Below, piece by piece: positions 1-11,265 of a DNA stretch of 64,000 nt; the stretch's first letter is position 1, and each line of letters opens with the position of its first letter. The stretch covers positions 124,001-188,000 of the forward strand of contig JBBPTG010000012.1 in assembly GCA_038093975.1 (NCBI GenBank), written 5' to 3'. Below the pieces are notes generated by a model, which saw nothing but the letters and a program-made list of their open reading frames with translations, made no database searches and was not told where the DNA came from. The DNA comes from Chalciporus piperatus (taxonomy: Eukaryota > Basidiomycota > Agaricomycetes > Boletales > Boletaceae). The position numbers and the translations under genes are program-made.

Positions 1-879
1 CCAGGTTTTAAACGTGCTCCCGAAATTATTTTGAGAACCCCTGAGAAGAAGGTCGAGGGTGCGACGTTGCTGACGAGTTGGGGTGACGCCGTCTGGGATG
101 GAGAGAAGGGAGGGATCTAGAGGGACCATGGCAGCGTCGGGGAGATGCATCATCTCGCGAAGCTCCTTGTTTGTGAAAGCGGCTTCTAGGGGTCCACGTC
201 TACCGATGATGGAAATGTGTTTCACAGTGGATTGGGAAAGGACTTGGAGAACATGTTCGGGGACGTCATATTGCTTGAGGACAGAGGGAGGGGTGAGAAG
301 CATACGAGCAACATCGAGGGAAACGTTTCCGTTGCCTATGAGGGTTAGATGTGTGATTTTGTCGAGCGCGGGCGGTGGTTGATTGGAGGGGTGCTGAGTG
401 TACCAGTGAACCAGGGAGAGCGCAGGAATGCAATGGGTGGATGGTGGTATGGCTGGATGGAGGGTCGGGAGTGTGCATCCCGTTGCGAAGAGGAGGTGCG
501 TATAATTCTGGGTGAGGGATGAGAGAGGCAAAGAGAGCGTGTTGGGGATCGACTGGGACGGTGAGCTCCCCAGGTTGACGTTACCAAAGAAACGAAACCG
601 AGGATCGGTCGCAGCTTGGTCGAACTTGTGTGTGCAGTTCTTGAAAGCTGTGAGAGATAGTGACTAGCGAGCTCAACGTCGTGTACGTACCTTGACCTCG
701 GGATGATCTGGAGCGACACCATAGCGAACTAGGCCGTGTGGTGCCCACAGGCGATCAAAGAGGTGGACTCGGAGCGATGGTGAGCTCGGGTCGGCGTGGG
801 GCACGAGCGAGAGCAACCGCGACGCTACGTAGAACGCAGATGGCCCACTACCAACGATAGCCAATTTGACTGGCCGCAT
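1..879 (-). CDS. ARH1: Mitochondrial NADPH:adrenodoxin (ferredoxin) reductase, 5' part
   Basis: The product is an FAD flavoenzyme passing electrons from NADPH to mitochondrial ferredoxin for Fe-S cluster, haem A and related synthesis. Exon 1 (879-691) opens with the dinucleotide-binding signature LAIVGSGPSAFY and carries YGVAPDHPEVK. A 51-nt intron (690-640) ends in a rare AAG acceptor, then exon 2 starts NCTHKFDQ and stays open to base 1. It contains the second Rossmann motif IGNGNVSLDVARMLL and RRGPLEAAFTNKELRE, both typical of the family. The C-terminal half lies beyond the left edge. The first Met directly precedes the FAD motif, so no mitochondrial presequence is visible, and the frame has a stop about 40 nt upstream. 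A spliced 5' exon is possible but would run into RAD9. The identification is firm; the start is less so. Confidence 0.9.
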
Positions 880-969
880 ATCGGGACGAGGCTTGGTGGA
901 CGTGACTGAGTCAGGTCAACTGTCGCGCTCTCAGGGGAGTAAAACCAAACTTGGTCACTGTCCACGACG
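880..969. promoter_or_regulatory. 90-bp shared divergent promoter ARH1/RAD9
   Basis: Only 90 bp separate the two start codons, which are read outward. The interval contains TGAGTCA at 907-913, a match to the AP-1/Gcn4/Yap1 type bZIP site. No TATA box is seen. Sharing of regulation is an inference from the spacing. Confidence 0.5.
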
Positions 970-3011
970 ATGCAGGCGACACTCAATGCCGCTGCACTCA
1001 AACGTACGTCGTCAAGATATCTACGGTTCAGCTACAGGCTGCTACAGGCTCATTTACCGACAAGCGTTCATCAGGGCATTGACTTGTCTTTCGCGATACG
1101 GCGATGACCTCGTCATATACGCAGACTCGGAACACTTCACACTGAGCGCGACAAACTCATCGCTTTCCGCGTACTGTCGGTTCAGGTATGGCAAGATGTT
1201 CTTTTCAAGATATCGCGTAGGTGGTGGTACGAACGGAGCGAGCTCGTCGACCACAAATACCGAGGAAGTTGAGGACGTCAAAGGCCAGTTGCTCACGAAG
1301 GTGCGTTCCAGACGGGTCTCGGGTCCGTATATGCGTCAATTCAAGGATCGCAGACACTGCTGTCGATATTTAAACACAGAACCCTCGAGAAGACTGTCGA
1401 GCGATGCGAGTTGGTGATTGCAGAAGGTTCAGCCCACGAAGAACCAGATGAAGACGAGGATACGTTGGAAAGCAGGCTCATCGTCCGGCTGCATTGCAAG
1501 CATGGTGAGCTTCACGTCCACCCCGAGCAATTCAGTCTCTCTCATCCTTCTAGGTATCGTGAAAACGCATCGACTACCACTTCTCGTTCCAACGTCTCTC
1601 CTCTCGCCCGGCGTCCCGGACTCTACCAATGAATCCAGGTTGACAATTGGCCCAAGAGCCATCAAAGACATCACTGAGCACTTCTCCAACGGTCGTGGGA
1701 TAAAGACTGATCCTCAGCTTGTGTGGACCTTCGGAGACGCAGACGTGGAGGTCAAAAGTCTCGAATCTTCTATAGACACGAAAGGTCAGTACCACCCAGA
1801 AGTTGACATCTGACTATTCAAGCCTACTCTCAGGTAGATCACAGCTTGCGACAGAGCTGACCATCAGTGTCGACGAGTTCGATGTCTACGAAATAGATGA
1901 CGCACCTATCACCATCGCATTCCACTTGCGAGAGTTCAACGTGCGTCTTATATGTTCCTGCGTCTCGTTACAGAGCTACATCGCGCACCAACAATAGGCC
2001 ACCATCGCATTCGCTGAATCCATGGGTTCAGCGTTGGAACTCCGTTTCACAGACCCTGCTGCGCCGCTTTTCATCGACATTGAAGGCGACGGATGTGATT
2101 GTCTCTTCGTGATATCCACATCTCAAATCCAGGGACAGTCATCGAATGCAAATGCGAACACGCGGAATTCATCTACACCCAATGCACAACGATCAGGCGC
2201 GCAGAAAAGACCTCATCCGGACGCCGAAGCGCAGTCCTCAAATGCTTCTCCGTCAGTAAGAGGCGGAAGCGAGGTACCCCGTGTGGAGAAGGTCAAAAAG
2301 TCCATGAGGGCGGTACAGAGGACTGAGGCCCCTGGAACTGCGGCTGTAAGCAGGGAAAGTTCAATGGCGTTGAGAGATGAACACGCGATGCCACCACCAT
2401 CGTTCATCCCCAATCGGACGCAGAGAAATCAACCTCATGCTTTCCAGGTTTCGCAGAACGGGGATTTCGGGGACCCAGGTAATTTTGACACAACTGTCGA
2501 ATACGGAAGGGGGATGGAAAATGTGAACAGCGGAGATGCTAATGAGGGAGATAGTGAAGATACCGCCCTTCGTCCTCGCGAGCCCCTCTTTTATCCACAG
2601 TCCTCGCAACTCGTCCCACCACCAGATCTTTCGGTACCCAGGCAAACTCAACGTGCCAAAACCCCACTCTTCTTCCCACTATCGCAGTTATCGCAGGCGG
2701 ACGAACAGGCAATCAGAGATTCAGGTCTGGGTGTGGAGTACATGGACTGGGAAGAATTGGATGCCATGCTGGAAGGTGAGGGTGAGGAAGTCGAGTTTGG
2801 AGTCATGGTGAAGATGGAAGACGTGGAAGACCAGGCTGGTGTTCCTGGTGAAGGAGGGGCAGAGAGCTTAGACCTGTTCGAGGACGAGTTTGAGCCTACG
2901 CAAGAGGATGGTAATGGCGGTAGAAAGGTAAGTACGCTGGCATTGACTTTTTCTTCAGTGTGCGCGCGACTTAGACGTTTTCAGACATTCCAGCCACTGT
3001 TCGAAGATTGA
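970..3011 (+). CDS. RAD9: DNA damage checkpoint clamp subunit Rad9 (9-1-1 complex)
   Basis: Seven exons (970-1003, 1065-1300, 1354-1504, 1554-1784, 1834-1940, 1998-2927, 2985-3011) give 571 residues. Rad9 forms a PCNA-like ring with Rad1 and Hus1 that is loaded at damaged DNA and activates the ATR/Mec1 pathway. The N-terminal Rad9 domain is clear: ALTCLSRYGDDLVIYADSEH, TLEKTVERCEL, LHCKHG, and HLREFNATIAFAESM, which corresponds to the conserved KEFRGLLSFAES of human RAD9. After about residue 270 the protein is a disordered, Ser/Pro/acid-rich tail, as in relatives, and ends FQPLFED. Intron 1 and several others end in AAG or CAG. The 57-nt last intron is in frame, so its retention would only add residues. 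The gene is divergent from ARH1. Confidence 0.88.
1031..1050. repeat. Perfect tandem 10-mer inside RAD9 intron 1
   Basis: GCTACAGGCT occurs twice head to tail within intron 1 (1004-1064). Each copy contains a possible CAG acceptor, but the reading frame favours the downstream AAG at 1064. Confidence 0.8.
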
Positions 3012-3233
3012 GAAGCTCCAGCAGGACAATCTGGATCATTCGCATTAATTGTTGGTACCGTACTTCCTGGAGACGTGCTAGTGCTCGTGTTAGATTAGTT
3101 CGATGGCTCCTCCGAGTCTAATTTTGTGGAGAGCGAACTTGTGGATGTGATCTGTGTCCGTACCGACCTACTACTTGCGGTCTCGCAAGTGGATACTATA
3201 TACGTCGCGTCGGCTACTTGCTCGCCGCACGCC

Positions 3234-5641
3234 ATGTCTCGCCGTGGTCACCGTCCACTCTTCAAACAGATTCAGTCGCTTTTGTATTCAAAAGCAACCA
3301 ACACAGGTGTACCACGCACATGGCGCTCACTGACAACGGAAGCGTCTTTTGGGACAAAGCGCTCGCGTGCACGCCCATGGATCATTTACCCCGCAACGAC
3401 GCTATTACTTGCGGGCGCTGGATACATCGCATATGAAAACCATCAGCCAACCAGACACGCTGTCTTGGCCGTCGTGCGCTGTTCCCGAATAGCTGGTACG
3501 TGTATATGCTCTTCTTCACACTACACCGCTCATGTAGTATGGGATATCCAGAGGCTGCAATTGCAGGAGCCATCGATTACAAACAGACATTTGCTCGCAG
3601 TTTTACTTCGGAGGAGGAGAGGCAACAGGCGATTTCCGAGTGTCATACGCGTAATGCAAGGAGGGTCCTGAAGGCTCTTTTGGCCAATGGAGGTGCGATT
3701 GATGTTCACGCAAGACACTGGACTTCATTCATTCACTATGCGCTTCAGGTGTTTTCATCAAATTGGGGCAGCATATGGCCTCGCTGTACGTCGTAACCTT
3801 TCCGTTCGCATCCTCTAGCTCTTGAATAACCCATAATCCCATTTGTTCCACAGAGTAGTTCTGCCGAAGGAATGGTCAAGCACGATGCGGCCTTTACAGG
3901 ATAAATGCGAGCCGACACCCTATGAAGATGTCGAAGCGCTCTTCCTTTCTGACATCGGCAAGCCTATCCAGGAACTCTGCGATGACTTCGACCCCACTCC
4001 AATCGGAGTAGCCAGTTTGGCGCAGGTTCATGTTGGCAAGCACAAGGAGTCGGGAAAGAAAGTTGCTGTTAAGGTGAGTCGGTCTTTGGAGCTGGGGGCT
4101 TGACTTGATGGATACTGTATAGTTGCAACACCCGCACCTTGCAGAATTTTGTGATATTGACATGGAGATGGTAGAAGTCACGCTTGGTGTGTACATTTCC
4201 TTACTTTACAGCTCACCCTGTTTGCAAACGATGCTATCATCGGCAGGCTGGATCAAATACTGGTTCCCCGAATTTGAATTCACATGGCTTGGGGAGGAAA
4301 TGCGCGAAAATCTCCCTAAAGAGATGGATTTCGTTCACGAAGCGATGAATGCTCGGCGTGCCATGGCTGACTTTGAAGGGATTCCGACGTCACTCTACAT
4401 CCCTGAAGTGATCTCTGCTACCAAACGCGTTCTAGTCATGGAATTCATCCAGGGCGCTCGTGTGGATGACCTGGAGTACTTGGCAGAGCATGGCATTGAT
4501 AGGAATAAGGTGGCAATAGAACTTACGAGGATATTCAGTCAGATGGTGTTCTTGAACGGGTGGTTTCATGCTGTGAGAAGTTAACGTTTTTGGTTGTTCA
4601 AGTTTCGCTCATATTTCACTAGGATCCACATCCCGGTAATTCCATTTTGCGGACATGTTCCGACTGACAATAGCCTGACTCTTCCCACTTTCAGGAAATT
4701 TGTTGATCAGACGCGCACCACCAAAGTCGCGTTCGCCATATAACTTTGAGATCGTGCTTTTGGATCACGGGCTGTATTTCGACCTCGATCCTGAATTGCG
4801 GATCAATTACAGCAAGCTTTGGTTGTCTTTAATTGAGAAAGCTTCGCCCCAAACATGCGCTGCCCGCCGCAAGTATGCAGAGTTGGTGGGCAATATTACA
4901 TCTGATCTCGTAAGTGGTGGTGATGAGCATATCTCGTCCACGCAATACTGACCAGGCCGTAGTATCCGGTGTTCGAGGCCGCTATCACGGGCCGCGCCGC
5001 GTTTGAGGGAACATGGGAGGACGAGGACCCATCTGATCCAACCTTTAAGCGGGCTTCCGGCATGATCGACATGCTGCCCCAGACGGTGGAGGAGATGGAG
5101 GCGATCAGAGATGCGGTCATCAATCGCGAAGGGTTACTTATTTCGGTGTTGGATGTCTTGCGTAGAGTACCGAGAACGGTGCTGATGGTGCTGAAGCTCA
5201 ATGATCTGACCAGGTGAGTTGCGCTCGAATCCTCACATGACTATCTCGGGTTAACGATCGAGGTTTGCAGGAGCTTGGATCATGCCCTCGCGACTACACA
5301 CTCGAGCGTTCGTATATTCTTAGTCACTGCGAAGTACTGCATGACAGCAGTATGGCGTGACGATCGTAGACGGATACAAGAGGAAGGTCTTCGTTCATAT
5401 GGATGGTTTGGATCCCTATACCACACGATCAACTGCTGGTGGTACGTCGTCATGTTTTCCTTGAGCAAGTTGCATTTCACATTGTCACCGCAGGAGATTT
5501 GCTAAAGGTTATTCAACCATGACCTTTTTAGAGGTTGCACTGGACACGCAGGCGTCCGCATTAAAATCCGTAGCATGGCTGCGAGGTCTTCGGAGTCGTG
5601 GTTTGCTTGGTGCGCATCAAGCAGCTGCGGGACTATCGTGA
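3234..5641 (+). CDS. MCP2: UbiB-family atypical kinase, ADCK1/Mcp2 type (mitochondrial)
   Basis: Eleven exons (3234-3495, 3552-3692, 3749-3785, 3854-4073, 4123-4186, 4247-4572, 4623-4635, 4695-4909, 4963-5213, 5271-5441, 5494-5641) encode 615 residues. Relatives are inner-membrane proteins linked to mitochondrial lipid and coenzyme Q homeostasis. Visible parts are a basic N terminus, a hydrophobic segment IIYPATTLLLAGAGYIAYE, the UbiB KxGQ motif in FIKLGQHMASL, the Ala-rich nucleotide loop as TPIGVASLAQVH, the lysine strand VAVKLQHP, then DPHPGN and LLDHGLY as catalytic and metal-binding motifs. The similarity is closest to ADCK1 rather than COQ8. Exon 7 is only 13 nt and encodes DPHPG. The start was chosen at the first in-frame ATG, which leaves a presequence-like N terminus. 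Confidence 0.9.
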
Positions 5642-5866
5642 TGGTGATCAGCCGTTTGCTTTGGGTGATGGCAGTCTGTCCCAATTACGCGACTGTCCTC
5701 ATCGGCCCTCGGGTACACTGGGAAGGATTAATTTCGTTTGTACATACGTTATATACTCAATACATAGATGGTGGAGGTGGACCACTACTTAGACGGACAA
5801 TGAACTTGAACGCAAAGACGTAATACTGCATGTCCCACTTGCGTTGGCGAAGAAGCGGCTAGGAAA
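5642..5866. other. Convergent 3' spacer MCP2/SUB1
   Basis: These 225 bp lie between two stop codons of converging genes. I see no coding frame or RNA gene in it. Confidence 0.6.
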
Positions 5867-6482
5867 TCATTTCTTGCCTTGTTCTGGAAAGAGGGCGTCG
5901 ATGGCGTTCATGCTCTTTTTGAGAGCCTCCCATTGCTCCTTTGAAAGCGAGATGCCTTTCTTTCCAGGCTTCTCTTCGCCATCTGCGCCGTAGAATTCGC
6001 GTATGTCGACGAAGATCTGACCTGGAACTCGAATGAGCGGACTTGGTGAATGGGGTGAATGAAGGAATGGTTTGCCTTTGAACGAGCGCACCGCCGCGCG
6101 TTTTTTCTTACCCAGATCCACGTACTTTTCGCCTTCTGCGTTTTGGAGGACCTTGACACCCTGTTGAGAGCCTTGGTCACGCGAAGGGGAAGACTGAATC
6201 AAACATAGGGGTAGTGTGGTCAGGAGAGTGGGAGTAAAACATTCACAGAAAATAGACGCACTGGCGCGTCGTCGTCTATGTTGACAAACTTTGGTTTCTT
6301 TACTGTCTTTGGTTTCGAAGAACCCTCGATGGGTTTGGCTGCTGTCTGTGAAATGTTGATGGGGTTGGTCTCTGTCGAGGATCGACCGTTACCTTTGTAG
6401 TCTTCTTCGCCTGAGAGTCGGACTCTGACTCAGAATACTCTGACTCGTCGTCGCTGGCTTGTTTTCGTTTTCCGTTGCCCAT
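5867..6482 (-). CDS. SUB1: Transcriptional coactivator p15/PC4 (Sub1)
   Basis: Four exons on the minus strand (6482-6393, 6345-6262, 6193-6076, 6021-5867) give 148 residues. PC4/Sub1 binds single-stranded DNA as a dimer and acts in RNA polymerase II initiation and repair. The N terminus is Lys/Ser/Asp-rich (GKRKQASDDESEYSESES), as is usual. The C-terminal ssDNA-binding domain reads KYVDLGKKKRAAVRSFKG, QIFVDIREFY and GKKGISLSKEQWEALK, matching the PC4 fold. The intron between exons 3 and 4 (6075-6022) appears to begin with GC rather than GT. It is 54 nt and in frame, so an unspliced message would insert 18 residues inside the beta-sheet. The gene is divergent from TOM1. Confidence 0.88.
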
Positions 6483-6739
6483 CGTTGGACTCGCGTGCAG
6501 CGGTAGTAAGTTGTAGGACCGTACGCGAACCTGACGCGCTGTGAGAAACAGGGGAGGGATGAGAAAATATTTCCTGATATATCGACCAGCTAGTCGTCAG
6601 CGTTGGTCAAGTTGCTGTCGCCCCCCAGCTCCGTTCTTAACTTCACCCTCGTCTAATCGTCACTCGCAGCTGCCCGCAAGCCATTATTCACACCATAACT
6701 GCAGGCTGCATCTAATCTGCCCGCATTCACTGCGGTACG

Positions 6740-9700
6740 ATGAAGATCTCCCAGAAATCGAAGAGGGTGGTACAACCCGTACGTGACAACACGTCTCATA
6801 CCCTCCGCCTTGCATCTCATCGAATCTGACCCTTGCCCACAGCATCCTCAGGTGGCCGAGCTCATCTCAAAGCTCGCGAACACCCCCAATGATGACATAG
6901 CAGATGTTCTCACAGGCATCGAATCTTGGAAATGGACGCGATCCGACCTGAATAGTTGGATCAAAGTTCTCGACAAATTTGATACCATCCTTGAAGAAGC
7001 CATCCGCGACTACGATATCGACAAGCTCCAACTCAACGTCTTCACCCCCACAACCAAGACGACCATCTCCGCTATTCTTTCGTTCGAGAGATTGCTCCTC
7101 GAGAACTCAACCAACCGCAAAACTTTCAACTCCTATGACGTATGGATTACAAAGCCTCGCCGAGTTTCATGTAGCTAACGTTCTGCTGACTGACATGCAG
7201 CGGTTGATGAGCTTGCTCTTGACATCTGATTTGGACGTCCTGATTCTGGCTTTGAATCTCCTGCTGCGCCCAGCACAGCAGTACTCCGCTCAGCCCGCTG
7301 TATCAGCTGCCCTGAGCATCTCTACACCACGTCTACTTTCCCTGTCGAAACGTTGGCCCAATCTACGTGAGCACGGCATCAGTCTGCTCGACCTGGCTAG
7401 CCCGAGTGGCGTGCCCCAGGTCGACGTCCTCCCAGGAGAGGCTCGAGACGTAAGTTTCGTCTACTACAAAACTGACCACAAGGAGAAGGAACAGAGATCA
7501 GAAGGTGGCGATGAGTATCCTGCAAGCCCCCGCAAGCCTTCCCTCGCATCCGGCGCAATAAATATCCACGTCGACGAGGAAACTTTGAAGATAAAGGACG
7601 TCATGGAAATCCTCGCGGATTCTCTTGAAGTGCACTCTCTCTCCAACGACGACAAGTTCGAGTTGCTTTGTCGCATGCGTGTAGCGAAAGCGCTCGTGAC
7701 AGGGAATGAAGCCATTCGGGAGAAACTTCTCGTCATCCGACTGTTGTCAATAGCCATCTACGGACACACCCACAACGAGAGTCAGGCAGCATCATCACTC
7801 TTCCTTTACGAACCTGACCTCACCACTCATATCGCTGAGCTCTTGCAACTCGATCGCGGCATTTCTGTTGCCGTACAGACGGCTGCTATCGCCGCCCTCG
7901 ATTCGATCGCAAGATACCGTGGCCGCATCCAGGACGTTTTGGGCGCTATCAATGCAGGTGTTAATCATGGCATCCTGATGTCCCTCTTGCGCAAGACCAT
8001 TCTGGATGTCAATAACCCAGAATCCAAGACTCCAAACTCCTTTGTCGATGCCCTCTTGGCATTTGTCACGTACCTCGCTCAACATTCAAGCGGAGGGAAC
8101 ATGATAGTTGCCGCTGGTCTGGTGCCCCTATTGGTGCAGATGATCGAGAACAGGCTTGCCCAGAGGCTTCAATTGGTTTCCAAGGCGATGCAACTGGTGG
8201 ACAATGTCCTCTACGGATATGCCAATGCATTCCAGCTGTTTTCCAACGCGAGGGGCATCGACGTCCTCGTGGAGAGGATTCAGGTAAGATCAGCTCCTCT
8301 CTCGATCGCCTACAGGTTCTATATCGTGATTACTATAGCACGAGATCGATTTCAATATTACAATGTATGGCAACGAGACCCGCTCTCGTGACGTCTTCGG
8401 ATCTTGGGGCGAACTACCCGTCGCTCGCGCTGCTATCCTCAAACACACCCTTCGTTCGATACACCGCATGATGCAATCTAGTGGTACTTCCGAAGGACTC
8501 CGTGGGTTGATTGACTCTACATTGTTGCAGTCAATCAAGAAGGTCATCGAGTATAGAGGCCTGTTTGGACCCAGTATCCTTCCGCTTGGTATGTCCTTTG
8601 CGTATGTAATTTAGATTCGGAAAGTGACGATAACTTCAGCGATGAACATCATGGCGACGTTTGTGCACAACGAGCCCACTTCCCTTCCTACAATCCAGGA
8701 GGCGGGGTTACCCGAAATCTTTTACAGGGCAATTGAAACCGGAGTGGAGCCGGTCATTGAAGCAGGTTTCCTCCTCGTCTGCCTCGTTCACAGTCTAACT
8801 CCTTCTCCCTAGGTTATTCAAGCTATCCCAAATGCTATTGGTGCCTTGTGTCTCAATCAAGCAGGGCAAGATCAGCTCTCGGCTCGTCCAACTATCATTC
8901 CCGGCATATTCTCCATTTTCACTTCTGAACGTCATCTCAAAGTCCTTCGCGACAAGGAGAACGCAGTCCTCATAGGTACATCGATTGACGAGCTTGTTCG
9001 CCACCATCCCTCCCTTAAGACCCCTGTGTTCGACGCTTTGACGGCTACGCTGAGCAAGATCGAGGAGTTGGGAAACAACTTCGCAATTCCAGATGACAAA
9101 AAAGAGTGGTATGGACTCCTACCTGTCCAGCCTGCCGACACCAGTAGGGAGACTATGGAAGGTGTGGAATCAGAGGGAAAGGAGCCCGAGAGTGGCTCAG
9201 ACTTGGCCTTCAGCGGCGAAGCTTCTGGAGAAGATTCTGCAACACAAAGGGACCACGACAACAACGTGGTCATGTTCATCGACGTGATATGTAGAGTGAG
9301 TGTTTAGGGTGCATTTCTCCTATCACGCATTAAATGCCTCCTGCTAGTTCCTCGAGGGCCTCTTCCAACATCCTCAACACTGCAAGGATTTCATTCGCAA
9401 TGCCGATGGGCTGGATCGCATTGGAAGGCTGACCGGTTTACCTTGTCTTCCGTACGACTACGCGAACAGCGTATCATCCGACTCGATCGTTCAGGTCATC
9501 CGGACAATGGCAGAGATTGGCCCCAACGAGGCCCTTTTCTACCTCTCAAAACTCGTCAGCACCTCGCTCTCGCAGACGGAGGACTTCTGGAAAGAGCTCT
9601 CGCCGGATTCGAAGCTCGCGTCAATGCTGGAAGTGACAGACGATCAACTTCCTGAAGTCAGCCAGCGGTTCCGGAGCCTTGTGGTGCTCCACATTCGTGT

Positions 9701-11180
9701 CACTTTGATGGCGGATGTGTTCTCCACGACTGGCTATGCCCATGGACGGTCCGCGGTTGGTCTACTGCAGACCCTGATGTCAGATCCACCCAAGGTAGTG
9801 ATGGATATGGGTGCTTTGCATCGCGCATCGATATGGGAAAACATCGTTTTCAAAGCCCACATTGCATCAAAGGGCATTGAGCTCGGAATCAGCGGTCACG
9901 TGTCACCACTGGATAGGTCGCCTAGTCACATTTCGGTTTCCCTTCCCGACCCAACGGGTTTCGCCGTTGTCGCTAACGGTGTTGTGACTGAATCCTCGGG
10001 TATCAGGTCCTCGACAAACGTGCTGCCTCTGAAGAAGGAAACCACGAGAGATAAGAACGCAAAGGCTCTCAAACATCTTACTCATGGACTTCCGAGCGCC
10101 CTTGCCCCCTTCTTCCAATGTACGTATCTCTTTCGTGAGACTCGTATGCTTAACCTGACGTTGCGTAGCAATCGTCAAATTGTTCTATTCCAGGAGGAAT
10201 CCTGATCCTGTGCAGAAGAAGCAGATTCTGAGTGCTTCAGATGTTATCGCGGGCATTATGATTGAGCACCTCAAGGCGGATGTCACCGGTGAGGGAAACT
10301 CCAAGGAGTGACATCTGAACGTGGTCACTAATTGATGATGACAGGCGACAAACTACATTGTCTCGATTACTACAGCGTCATGCTCGGGTTAATGACTATC
10401 TTGTTGGTGGACGGTGAGCTTTTTAACTGCATTTCTTGAGATTTGCGCTCAAGTTGATTCCTAGAACGTACTATGCAAAACACGCTTCATACGGTGTTAC
10501 TTTTGTCGTTCCAACGCCAAGGAGGCCTGGAGGCCATCTTTGACGTTTGCTCAAAGTTCATAGATTCGATTGAAAGTGTCACGAATGTCAGGTCGGAGGA
10601 CCGAACCGAATCGATGGTCCAGGAATTGGTGCATGCGCAAGGGGGCTTGAAAGTCGCTCTACACCTTCTCTCCCCCATTATATCCTCCAAGCCCCTCTTC
10701 GAGTCCGGGCAGACAATCTTGGTCATGACCCGCGACAAGAAGGATACGGATGGCGACTACTTCGAACCCCACCATTTCCTTGTGCGACTTCGCCTTGCGG
10801 CTGTTCCAACCATCCAAAGAATTTGGGAATCTCCGTGGCTTCGTTCTTCCCCTCTGACACTTGTCAAATCTGTCGTTCAGCTGGTCCTTGAGCTTACCGC
10901 TGCGGACAATGAGGAATTGAAAGGCGAACCGCCCGCAGAATCGATTCCCGGGTCAAGCTCCGGCGTTGGAATCGCCGCCGGCCTCCAGACGCGCAACACA
11001 GGCCCAGACGAGAACCGCATCCGCCAATTGACCGACATGGGTTTCCCGCGTTCAGCTGCCGAACGCGCCCTAGCCCGCACTCATAACAATGTCACAGCGG
11101 CTACAGAACTACTCCTTTCTCACCCTTTCCCCCTTCCCCCAGACCCTGAGCCAGAGCAAGAGCCAGGGCCAGAGCCAGGG

Positions 11181-11265
<85 letters not shown>

